Below, one piece after another: positions 1-8,657 of a stretch of 18,277 nt of DNA. Origin of the DNA: Candolleomyces eurysporus (taxonomy: Eukaryota > Basidiomycota > Agaricomycetes > Agaricales > Psathyrellaceae). Under the pieces are notes generated by a model. The model did not search any database. It was not told the DNA's origin and saw only the letters and a list, made by a program, of their open reading frames with translations. The translations under genes and the position numbers were made by a program. Position 1 is the first letter of the stretch, and every line of letters begins with the position of its first letter. The stretch spans positions 1 through 18,277 of the forward strand of contig JANBPK010000087.1 of the NCBI GenBank assembly GCA_027579435.1. The letters are read 5' to 3'.

Positions 1-332
1 CGCCTGAGAGTCCTGACAGTTGCGTTGTAAAGGTATATGACTTTTCTGAAGCCGCTTCAGTCGAGCCGCCTGACTTTTAGCACGGCGTCAACTAAAGTGG
101 CTTCTCCGGTCAGGGTATAATACAACTGGGGCGGCTTCAAGTTGACAGCCTCGAGTAGCTTCAACTCTCGTGTCCCTAGAGTCGTAGTACTAACTCTTTT
201 CCCTCTCAAGCCGCGTGAACCTTATCGATAGCGTAGTTATTCTTGTACTTAGAGACTCAGACCGCGTCATCTTTATAGTTTATTATCGCGAAAATTGAAC
301 TTATATTTGCTAAAACAAACGCGGTCGTATCA
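1..332. other. Intergenic sequence, no gene recognised
   Basis: I see no supported coding region, RNA gene or mobile-element end here. Short motifs around GGCTTCAA and GCTTCAACT recur loosely at about 50-160, but not in a regular array. The repeat shared with 7793-8180 starts just downstream. Confidence 0.5.
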
Positions 333-735
333 ACGGATCACATACAAATCTACACAAGTCCGAATGACCCTTGATACTATTCCACCATGCAACTTGCCGG
401 GTATTAACTCAACGATACGTGCAGCACATTGTCTTGTGGTTCTACTGAGTTTATCAACAATATATTACTCTTGTGGACTGCTTTATTATCCACCTATGCT
501 CTCTGTAAAGAGGTTCAATACATACTTCCATGGCCGCTTGCCGAGAAGGGGTGGAGCAATGTCCATATCAAAACCGCCAGGCTCTCCTGGAGGGTTGGAT
601 GAGTGAAGGTGATCAATGATACCCAAACAGCAGCAGTCAGAGGGACCCACTTGAGTTTAGGTCTAAAGAAAACGGTGCGACGTGAGCGAGAGAACCAAGT
701 AAGTCTGTATAAATTGTCAACAAACACTGGGATGT
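333..735 (-). repeat. Dispersed repeat, copy 1 (pairs with 7793-8180)
   Basis: About 400 bp align in the same orientation with 7793-8180. Landmarks shared by both copies are GTGCAGCACAT, GAGTTTATCAACAA, CTCTGTAAAGAG, CTTCCATGGCCGCTTGCCGAG, CAGGCTCTCCTGGAG and CAGCAGCAGTCAGAGGGAC. Similarity fades near 735 on the side where copy 2 carries a signal-peptide exon. The shared part covers the end of a small minus-strand gene and its downstream flank, so this is a gene duplication or a repeat carrying a gene. Confidence 0.8.
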
Positions 736-774
736 TTGTGCAGCGATAACGGCCGAATACCAGCTGCATTTCAT
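486..774 (-). pseudogene. Truncated paralogue of the small secreted-peptide gene at 7973-8273
   Basis: The last exon (486-586) reads REPGGFDMDIAPPLLGKRPW and continues for about a dozen residues to a TAA. The matching exon at 7973-8043 reads REPGGFDMHVAPPDSASGHG. The two exons differ by one base in a C-rich run, so after APP they end in different frames. In this copy the frame exposes a dibasic Lys-Arg, the kind of site Kex2 cuts. The upstream exon has lost similarity to the signal-peptide exon of copy 2; the nearest in-frame ATG (772-774) would give only MKCSWYSAVIAAQTSQ, which is not a convincing signal peptide. I read it as a partial copy. It could instead preserve the original frame, with copy 2 being the shifted one. 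Confidence 0.45.
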
Positions 775-868
775 GCACTTGACATAGCAAGATATACGCG
801 TTGTAGTGTTAAATCAACAAGTGCAATAGATACGAAAGCAGACCTTGGCAAAGTTCGTTGACGGTTTG

Positions 869-2744
869 TTTACCGATGCAGAAATCCCCGGAAGACAGCA
901 TCCAAAACATCCTCCGCCTCAATCACGCCGGTGACTTTCCCAATAGTGTTTGCAGTGTAACCCAGTTCTTCGGCTGCAAAGACCACATGGCCTTCAAGAG
1001 GTCAACAAGAAATTGATAGGCAAGGGAGCATGTACAAGTGTTCATGAGCTCGGGTACAACAGCGAAGGAGAGGCAAAGAATGCACCGCACTCAAGGAATG
1101 TGCCCAAATGCGTTCTCGCGCTTTGCAAGTGGTCCCGATGGCGAGACCTGGTGATGCAGGGCTCGCTGCGTCACTTAGGATGTCGTCCATACCAAACCTA
1201 ATTAATCAATACGTCAAATATGCAGGTTGAGTTGAGGCGGGGAATAACTACATCTACCGCTTTTTCAGAACCTCCGCAAAACTTTCCAAGCTTTCGTCGT
1301 CGTTGAAGAGCAAGAAAGTGTTATCCCGGGAGATTGGTTCTCGCCAATGAGACGATGGCTCTGACCCTAGGTCTTTGCGTTGCTGCTGTTGTACGGCTTC
1401 TGGGAAAGACAGCACGCAGATCAAAATATCTGCACTCTCCACGCTAAAACCCAGTTCATCAGTATCGATGAAAGTAAGAAGAAAAGGAAAAGTATACATG
1501 CGCCTTCCTTGCCCTCTTGATGCCAATCTTCTCCACAACATTCTTTGTCTTGCGTAGACCAGCTGTATCAGCGATTACCACTGGCAAGCCACCAATATCC
1601 AGGGATAATTCAAGGATGTTTCGTGGTGCCTGGGATGGGGGTGACAATCGCCGCTTCACGTGGAGCTATAAGAGAAAGTTATATTTCAGTCAGTTGCAGC
1701 GCTGGAGAACAGAACGAAGCAGACGCACATACCCAGGAAATTCAGCAAACTGCTGTTCCCAGCATTCGGTGGTCCAAAAATTGTGAGCCGAATACCCAAA
1801 CGCAAGAGTTCGCCCCTGCAGTGATCGTTCAAGTATCCTCGAATTGTATCCAAGACTTTCTGGACCCGCAATTTAGCGTCTTTGTACACGCCTTCTTCGA
1901 TTTCTTCGCCCTCCCTAAAGTCGATGAGGGCCTCGACTTGCGCAAGGCTGGATATAATGTCTGCGCGGAGTTTGTCAAATTTTTGTTTTGTGACGCCCTG
2001 AAATCGAGAGAGTGAGCCTCCCTTCGGTTATACAGAAGGGAAAAATACACTGAACTCACCTCAGCAGCTCTGACAGCGACTCTCCTCTGCCCTTCCGTCT
2101 CTGCATCAATCAAATCCTTCAGCCCCTCCACCTGCGTCAAATCCAGCCTCCCATTCAAATACACGCGTCTCGTGAATTCTCCCGGTTCTGCAGGTCGAAA
2201 AGTGGGTAGTTTGGAGAGGGCCGAAAGGGCGGCTGAGATAACTGCACGGCCGGAATGGACGTGCAATTCGAGTACGTCCTCGGAAGTAAATGATTTTGGG
2301 CCTGTTGGGGATCGAATTTCAATAAGAGTGAGTTCCCAGCAACAGTTTGAAAGGAAGGAGAGCGGAGGATGAACCTTTGAAGTACACGACTAACCCATCA
2401 TCAATCGTCTCTCGACTCCGTGGGTGTACAATCCGACACCGTTGAAGCTTCCAAGGTGTCGGTTCTCTGAGCTTTCCTACCCAAGTCATGTCAGTCTTAC
2501 TACTCACTCCATAAAGGTAGTCGTTAGGATACCACGTACCATTTGTAGAAGATGAAGAGTATGGCTTAACCATCCTCCCCCACACCTCCTTCAACACATC
2601 AGGACTGGAAATACGTATCACACCCACACCAGCCTTCCCTGCGGGTGTGGATAACGCGTAGATCGTGCTCTTCTGCGCGTCTGAGGGTGGCAAGACGATA
2701 CTTTTGCTATGAAGATACCGTCTTGGGGCTGCATTCTGGGCCAA
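869..2744 (-). pseudogene. MSS1: Broken MSS1/MnmE-type mitochondrial tRNA-modification GTPase
   Basis: This family (MnmE/TrmE; MSS1 or GTPBP3 in eukaryotes) works with MTO1 to modify the wobble uridine of mitochondrial tRNAs. The N-terminal domain is clear (STPAGKAGVGVIRISSP; then [19 protein letters not shown] and [19 protein letters not shown]). The G domain follows (GPPNAGNSSLLNFL; ADTAGLRK), then SPGLAIGTTC and AAEELGYTANTIGKVTGVIE, ending near the FCIGK motif (about 869). Exon model on the minus strand: 2744-2375, 2301-2060, 1997-1733, 1665-1502, 1443-1258, then 1197 downward; introns are 58-74 nt. Lesions: the P-loop Lys is Asn (GNS for GKS); the G4 NKxD motif reads NDDE; the frame breaks after PGTT (about 1617-1624); a TGA lies in frame before the C-terminal domain unless a short intron removes it; one extra G in a run breaks the frame just before FCIGK; no ATG starts the open frame, which runs back to about 2893 with presequence-like residues. 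Pseudogene is the simplest reading; clustered sequence errors could explain the frame breaks but not easily the motif changes. Confidence 0.85.
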
Positions 2745-2893
2745 CTTCGGTGCGACAAGCCCATGCCACGATGCTGAAGTAACTCGCGGTCTTGTTAACT
2801 TCTTGTTGAGTAGAGCTGCATGGGTTCCTGACGGTGAGTGAACAATGTTTCGAGAATAGTTGGGTCTGGATAATAGATGCCTAGCAAGTGTAC

Positions 2894-3179
2894 ATCATGG
2901 AGACCGCAACATGCGGAGAAGCGTCAACAAATAAGTCCCACCATCGAGACTCTTGACGGAGCAGTCTGAGAGATTGATCCGGTCAAGTTCGCGTTCTTCC
3001 CCGCTCTCCGATGCCTCGAAAGGTGAAAAACATAAACATTATATTTAGGAAAGATGAGGGATAATATATCGCTAATATCAAGAGAATATTTCTCAGTGCG
3101 CTGGGTACCGTACATAGATGTCAAGGCTGTCTGGAAGGACCCGTACCTCGACTCGTAATAGAACTCGCTTTTGCCTCAT
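2894..3179. other. Intergenic sequence
   Basis: This lies between the broken GTPase gene and the conserved 3' flank of the NACHT gene. I see no coding region with recognisable motifs and no RNA gene. Confidence 0.5.
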
Positions 3180-3500
3180 TCACGCGATTCTAGAGATACC
3201 TTTGACCTCTGGATTTCTACTCGGCGCATAAATTGTCATAGAACACAGTCCATAGCGATCAACCCAGGCAAAACGGACTGAAAGTTCAGCTTTATGTACG
3301 ACTATGGCTCTTGGGGTCCCTCTGCTTGAAATCCTTGATTGCCTCGTCAAACAATTGGCAAAACCCTGTAGCATCACGTCGGTGCGGCCAAAACACTCCA
3401 GGTGCAATCCTGGTAGCTGATCCCAACCGATGCAGAATGGAACGGCTCCATAATCTGCACCCTGGCTTGCAACGATACCAGGGGCACTAAAGATGAACAA
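3180..3500 (-). CDS. Possible 106-aa ORF in the conserved 3' flank of NACHT copy A
   Basis: An open frame of 106 codons starts 18 nt beyond the NACHT stop codon, with a hydrophobic start (MFIFSAPGIVASQG). The stretch is also present after NACHT copy B (about 9474-9778), but there it is diverged and the frame does not stay open. Conservation of the DNA therefore reflects duplication of the whole gene region, not demonstrated coding function. It could be 3' untranslated sequence or a former downstream exon. I do not recognise the protein. Confidence 0.2.
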   Translation of the reverse strand: MFIFSAPGIVASQGADYGAVPFCIGWDQLPGLHLECFGRTDVMLQGFANCLTRQSRISSRGTPRAIVVHKAELSVRFAWVDRYGLCSMTIYAPSRNPEVKGISRIA

Positions 3501-3517
3501 TAAAGGAAGACTGAATA

Positions 3518-5342
3518 TCAGTTCAAAGTTTGGAAAAGATTGAGGACTGTACGCACTGAACGGTGAAATTGCTGGAAGACATTCCAGAGGGAATCAATCT
3601 GCTTGTGTACGACAGCCAACGACACCCACCAATCAGCGCTGGGTGGTGTATGAAGAACCTTGGAGTATGCGATGCCCGTGGACACAACTTGCCAATATGG
3701 AAGGTTGGCCAAGAATTCGAGGAAGCTTTCCGGGTATGAAAACTGGGGGTCACAACTTCCTTCAATACCATAGCATCAGATTTATACTGTTGAAGAGAAA
3801 CAAAGGATGAAGCAGAAGCAAACTCACTCGCACACACCCGAACAAATGCATCCCAGATGAACACGCATCTTTCACTCTCTTCAACATACAGTTTCCCGCA
3901 ACGGCCAGGGTCCTGGAGGAAGTCGAGCAGCGATTTGTGGTAAAAGCCATATTTTGTCGTCGTCTGGTTGCTGTGAGGTGGAATCTGAATCAATGAGTGA
4001 AGGGTTCCGAGCAAGTGCTCTGCCTTGTTGCTCTCTGAATCCGTTTGCAGGAGCATGTTTATGCTGGAAGCAGAGACATGGGGCCGATATTCAAGCAAGT
4101 CGATTGCGTAAATCCACCGTACCGAAAGAGGCGGATCTGGACTAGACTCCAAGATGTGCATGTACAATGCGTCCAATTGTTTGAGTGGATTTGAAATGGT
4201 TTTCCGAGTGACTTTCATCTTCAAAATAGCATCTAGCAACGCCTTCGGAGCCTCTCGGTGACCCGTGTCGAACAACCGGATGATGGTTGCGGCGTAGATG
4301 AACTGACCCGACGCATTCTCCACCAAGGTCTGAATCGTTCCTGGTGGTGGCCATGACTGAGGAAAGTTGTGACTGCGACGAATGAGATCGAACTGGGCTT
4401 CCAGAAAGAGCGTGATATCGGCGTCGGCATTGTGCTCTACGTTCAAATCGAGCTTCTGGGCGAAGGAGGTGGGATTTATTTCAGGGTCGAAGAATCTGCG
4501 AAATACGCGCTCGGGACGGCTGGCAATGAGGATACAAAAGGGAAAATCTGGATCCAGTGACGCTGCTTGAAGAACTTGGAGGATCTCCAGCTGATCTTGC
4601 GCGTTCGTTCGTGTAGGCATGGCCCGTGGGCCTGTGATCTTGGTATCGTGGTATTGTTCGGCTTCGCATTCGTCCAGGCCGTTGACAATGATCGCACCCC
4701 ACAGCTCAGGCCCTTTGGATTGACGAACGACCTCCCGGAGAGGAGCCAAAACGAGAGTTGCCATCTGTACGTGCAGCTTCTTCTCGAGAACGCCCGGGTT
4801 CTTCTCCATGGCAGCGGAAATGGCGTTCTTTAAATCCTCTCGGTGCTGGGCCAGCTGGTGTGCGATGGTTGTGACAAAGGCGGTCTTCCGGCGGCGGCCA
4901 ATGGACGCTGACCAGGATGCAAAGAAGAACGTCGCGCCCAAAATACCATCCTCTGCGCAGCGATCTGCCAGTGATCCCATAACGGCTGTCTTCCCGGTGC
5001 CTGCGGGCCCCGTCACCCATTTGATCTTCTTTGGCTGCTCAACTTCTCCGTCACCATCCACAATCCAGCGGTACAAGTTGGCTTGGACGGCGACTCGGGT
5101 CTCTGGATAGCATTTGGGAGCATCACAGCGCTCAGCCAAGTCATGGATGGCACCTGCTGCAACCCAAGCCTCGAGTTCTGTATGTCGCAGTAAGAATCGA
5201 TCGAGACGCTCAGCTACAGCTGTAAGCCAGACTCACTGCTCAGTGGATCCGCTGAGGGGTTTACGTTTGTAACATGACTCGTAAAGTTGGCCTTGTTGAT
5301 GCGGAAACCGTGGGCCTTGTGGAAGTTGCTGGTGGTGGCCAT
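3518..5342 (-). CDS. NACHT-domain STAND NTPase (NLR-like), copy A
   Basis: Likely a cytosolic P-loop signalling NTPase of the fungal NLR-like type. The N-terminus (MATTSNFHKAHGFRINKANF, ATG at 5340-5342) matches the start seen in many agaricomycete NACHT proteins. A short intron or a frame break near 5222-5280 joins it to VAERLDRFLLRHTELEAWVA, then AERCDAPKCYPETR. The NACHT core follows: Walker A GPAGTGKT, TFFFASWSAS, Walker B region AIIVNGLDECE, and the SRPERVF motif. The last exon (3518-3742) reads SYPESFLEFLANLPYW and ends at TGA; a 95-nt intron (3743-3837, GTGTGT...CCCAG) joins it, although a shorter internal splice ending at CAACAG is possible. Total length is about 560 aa, with no WD40, ankyrin or TPR repeats visible, so it is short for an NLR. 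Oddity: the Walker B Asp is Asn here, whereas copy B keeps Asp (IIVDGLDECE). This suggests weakened ATP hydrolysis. Confidence 0.8.
3941..3948. other. Uninterrupted target site (TAAAAGCC) in NACHT copy A
   Basis: TAAAAGCC occurs here once, inside the codons for YGFYHKS. In NACHT copy B the same position is occupied by a 5.9-kb insertion and the 8-mer is found on both sides. This is a natural empty site that defines the insertion to the base. Confidence 0.9.
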
Positions 5343-5479
5343 GAGGCGGTCGAAGTGAAGGAAGGAGGCTGGATTGGCCACGTCGTGTGTTTGTGAGCTG
5401 TTTGTCGGGCGTCTATGCATGCTCATCTGACCCAAGCCTGGACGCCCAAAAGGGGGTGGTCGCTCCCCGGCGCAGATCT

Positions 5480-6062
5480 GATGCATTCTCGATTCAGCTC
5501 TGTCCTACTTTAACTCCCTGTCTTTCCGGCAGCCGCAGTGCTCTCATTCAAGCAACATTCAGCACCCCGGGCCGACTCTCGTTCCTTCAGGCCCAATACT
5601 CTCTTCCCCCAAGCATCTTCGACAAACTCATCCTCCCCAACCTCTCCTCCCCCCAGTCACAAAGGACATCCTCGATCGCCTCCTCTTCCGCCTGTCGTTA
5701 ATTTACCGGGTGTGAGCGCCTACGGAAGCTCTGGCGTTCGGTAGACGGGTTTCAATCGGATTGGGATTTCTTGCCTTTCGACACTCCGTTATTGGTGAAG
5801 CTTGATCCTACAAATCCGCTGTCGATGGGAGTGCGTTGACGCACCGTTACTGGTGGACCTTGACCCTACGAATCGGAGGGCCCCCGGTGAGGAGCTTAGC
5901 TGCCGATTGAAGTGCGTTGACACCTTTGGCAGCCTCTTATATCAACAATCTGCAGGTTGTTTCGAGTGTTGGCGTGATGAAGGAGCCGCTTAAGGAGGCT
6001 TCAGGGTTGATTTGGGGATGGTTGGTAATGGGGATGTGGTCGAAGCAGGAAGGATGGGGTTA
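5480..6062 (+). pseudogene. Decayed, unrecognised coding sequence
   Basis: Coding-like stretches follow one another in changing frames: ALIQATFSTPGRLSFLQAQ and LPPSIFDKLILPNLSSP (about 5530-5650), then TKDILDRLLFRLSLIYR, then ERLRKLWRSVDGFQSDWDFL and FDTPLLVKLDPTNPLSMGV (about 5715-5835), and finally AASYINNLQVVSSVGVMKEP and LKEASGLIWGWLVMGMWSK, ending at TAG near 6062. The pieces look like one protein with two or more frame breaks, the first in a C run near 5650. An imperfect 35-bp tandem duplication sits inside (5784-5818 and 5842-5876). I do not recognise the family. Introns could explain some of the breaks. Confidence 0.4.
5784..5876 (+). repeat. Imperfect 35-bp tandem duplication
   Basis: CTCCGTTATTGGTGAAGCTT... 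at 5784-5818 and CACCGTTACTGGTGGACCTT... at 5842-5876 match at about three quarters of positions. Both encode a similar peptide (PLLVKLDPTN and PLLVDLDPTN). It adds a second copy of a short coding piece inside the decayed sequence. Confidence 0.6.
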
Positions 6063-6241
6063 TTAGAAAAAGAAGAAGCAGAAGGGGGGAGGGGATTGAA
6101 CCTTTAAACGTACCGATTCACATACTCCCTCTAAACCCCGTTCAACTCTCTATTCTTACCCTCCCATTCTCAGATTCAACTCGTGGAAGATCCATCTTAA
6201 CGATATCCCCCGGTTTCACCTACGCCTTCAGGTGCGCTGCT

Positions 6242-6730
6242 ATGCCTATTATCGAGCCAACGCTACCAGGATTATCTTTGCAGAAAATGAGGGGTATGTT
6301 ACCCACTATCATTTTGTTCACTGCACCTGGTCACGTTCTGGAACAGCCATCGGCCCTCATTGAATGCCTAGCCAAGGTTTCTCAGTTGAAGCACCTCGTC
6401 GGCCTCGCACCTCCATCGAACTGCGACCGGTGGATTTCCGAACTTTCGGATGGACGGTTAGGGTTTTCGATGATGAGGTCTCGAAGGGGTTCACCCTCGA
6501 CGTTGATGGAAATGGTGATAATCGTTCAGAAGAAGCAGGGCTACCAGTGTTTTCCATCCATACCTCGAACAGATTGAAATTCACGAGCCACGGTACGATC
6601 GTTGGTTCTCTCAACCAAGCAGACGATATGGATAGATTCCTCAGTTCGAAGCCATTCTCTCAAGTGTGCTCAAATCGGAGTCGGTCTCGGAGTTGAGGAG
6701 GATTTTGTCGAGTATTACTATGTCGATGCT
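6242..6730 (+). other. Overlapping unrecognised open frames
   Basis: The best candidate frame reads RPVDFRTFGWTVRVFDDEV, then LPVFSIHTSNRLKFTSHGTI and VGSLNQADDMDRFLSSKPFS, to a TGA near 6696. A neighbouring frame stays open past it (SESVSELRRILSSITMSML). Composition is protein-like, but I recognise no domain, and two frames compete, so this may be a fragment of a decayed gene, perhaps a continuation of the remnants at 5480-6062. Confidence 0.25.
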
Positions 6731-6920
6731 CTCATCACTCCATAATTTCATCATCTGTTTCATAAACTCCTATTTCTTACTCCACAGACTTTAGTATATA
6801 TAGCACCTACTGTATCTACTTACTACAAGGCTTCAGTCAACGATGTCCCTTGAATAGTCCTCTCCCGTCGCTCTTGTCGTTGTCACCGACACGTCCATTG
6901 GTCGCATCCTTCCATTTTTG
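6731..6920. other. Intergenic sequence, nothing recognised
   Basis: AT-rich spacer with no supported feature. Confidence 0.4.
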
Positions 6921-7428
6921 TCAGATTTTGAGTAGGAAAAGGGTTGTGTACGTCTCCGCCGGCTCTCTTGTGAAGGCAAGCCCAAGGCTGACTAGATTTG
7001 GCAGGTCAGTGCATTCCAGAGGAACGTGTCCAGACGTCTCGACTATTTGTGTGCAGAAACGGCATTTTCTCTGATCGCTGCCTGGCTTTGGGCGTACATG
7101 TCTGAGCACTTTGATGGGTAGCGGACGTTGACGTTTGAGTTGTAATTCTTGCAATCGCTCGTCTGTGCTTCAAGCTCAACGGTCAGATCTTGTCTAAGCA
7201 ACATTGCTACTTCTCGGGGGATCTCGGATTTCCCAGTCTACATCCGAGTAAGTAGAGCTTCTCTAAAGCATTGATTTCTCTCGTTGCGACCTCTGACTCC
7301 TTGCAGATCTTGATTAGGATACCAGCTTTCACCAGGGCGTCGTTTCTACATTTTTTGGATTGGAAGAGAGAAAAGGTACCATTAGGTGCATCCTTTTCTG
7401 TCCATTTCTGTCTACGCTCCTCGGGCAA
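6921..7428 (-). pseudogene. Fragment resembling the C-terminal zinc knuckle of a retroelement reverse transcriptase
   Basis: On the minus strand, 7154-6921 encodes KCRFCTQIVETSGHVPLEC, which fits C-x2-C-x8-H-x4-C with the ET..H..LEC spacing found at the C-terminus of many non-LTR retrotransposon polyproteins in basidiomycetes. An upstream open piece (7428-7207) contains INALEKLYLLGCRLGNPRS and is interrupted by a stop before the knuckle. No polymerase motif (such as YADD) is present nearby, so only the tail of such an element could remain. The assignment rests on one short motif. Confidence 0.35.
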
Positions 7429-7792
7429 ACAGAATAGAACCCTGGCGTTCTGAGAGAGAGCACACGGATTTTCTCTCTATTATGCACAAAAGTCTGATGT
7501 ATTATAACCGGTGATCCTCCTTCTATGATATGTCATTGAAGGGCCACTCCTTGATTTTGCGTTATCTGCTGTGATGACCATGGCCCCTCAGGCCTCAGTG
7601 TTTCGATAGCTCGTCTTTTATCTCGTGGCTGAGTGGTCCTGGTATTGCCCTACTCCTGCTACAAAAAGTTTCTTTTCTTCTAACCTTTCCTTCACCGAGT
7701 TCGCCAGCTACCATCCACTGCTCGAGTTTGATTGATCAAGTTGGCGACTGCACGACCGAGCGCTGAGATTGAGGTCACATAGATACTGTTGA
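7429..7792. other. Intergenic sequence, nothing recognised
   Basis: No coding region or RNA gene that I can support. The dispersed repeat begins at its right edge. Confidence 0.4.
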
Positions 7793-8180
7793 ACGGATTG
7801 CACACGAGTCTACATACATCCGAATCTCCTTTAACACTATTTCACGCAACCTGCCTAGTAATAACTTGACAATCCGTGCAGCACATCGTCTTGCGGCTCG
7901 ACCGAGTTTATCAACAAAATATTTCCCTTATAGACTGCTTTATTTATTCACTTACGCTCTCTGTAAAGAGCTTCAATAGGCACTTCCATGGCCGCTTGCC
8001 GAGTCGGGGGGCGCAACGTGCATATCGAAGCCACCAGGCTCTCCTGGAGAATTGGATGAACCAGTCAAATCAATGATAGCCAACAGCAGCAGTCAGAGGG
8101 ACTCACTGGAGCTCAGGTCTTGCAAGAACAGTGCAACGTGAGTGAGAGAATGTACTAGGTCTACATAAATCAGACGTACC
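7793..8180 (-). repeat. Dispersed repeat, copy 2 (pairs with 333-735)
   Basis: Same-orientation partner of 333-735, about 400 bp, with the landmarks CTCTGTAAAGAG, CTTCCATGGCCGCTTGCCGAG, CAGGCTCTCCTGGAG and CAGCAGCAGTCAGAGGGAC. In this copy the adjacent sequence supplies a signal-peptide exon. Confidence 0.8.
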
Positions 8181-8273
8181 AGTATTGACTACAGGGCTAC
8201 CAGAAACGGTCGCAAATTGAATCAACATCAAGGCGAGGGCAGCGAAAGAGACTGAAGCGAGCCTGCTTAGCAT
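7973..8273 (-). CDS. Small secreted peptide precursor, about 58 aa, three exons
   Basis: Exon 1 (8273-8180) encodes a textbook signal peptide: MLSRLASVSFAALALMLIQF followed by ATVSGSPVVNT, with likely cleavage near VSG-SP. A GTACGT donor and a CAAG acceptor bound a 61-nt intron. Exon 2 (8118-8107) is a 12-nt micro-exon (DLSS). A second intron of 63 nt (GTGAGT...CTCCAG) leads to exon 3 (8043-7973), reading REPGGFDMHVAPPDSASGHG then SAY and TGA. Exon phases agree, and skipping the micro-exon also keeps the frame. The mature product would be about 30 residues, without cysteines. A diverged copy (486-774) ends in another frame that carries a dibasic LGKR site. I do not recognise a known peptide family. 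Candidates are a small secreted effector-like or signalling peptide, or a by-product of a repeat. Confidence 0.5.
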
Positions 8274-8657
8274 GGTGGTTATGCATCTGAGTAATATTCT
8301 GAGTGCGTTCTGGAGAGGAATCAGGGTCATGGTAGCCTCTTTATACCATGGTCATCCACAGCACTAATATGGAGAGCACGGGGGACACCACAAGAAACTG
8401 CCACCTACGCTTAATGATGAATGTGCATGTATTCAATTGGTCAATGAGCGCTGAGAACCTATCTATGAGAAGTCTGTCTACTACGCAACCTCATTGCTTC
8501 AGTACATCAACTTCGCAGTCATTGGTACGTCACCCCAGATGGGGAGGTGCATATTTGCTCGGCTCACAGGAAAGAGTGACAGTTTTTATCATAACGGATT
8601 ACAAATAAATATATTACAGAGATAGCGATACACCGGGAGAAAGAGGATAAAGGCATA
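8274..8657. other. Intergenic region upstream of the small peptide gene
   Basis: No supported gene. It probably includes the promoter of the minus-strand peptide gene at 7973-8273 and the downstream flank of the gene at 8658-9419. Confidence 0.4.

Noticed and set aside
4142..5020. Additional open frames on both strands across the NACHT genes (also 16350-17318)
   Set aside because: They recur at the same place in both NACHT copies only because the DNA is duplicated, and they carry no recognisable domain.
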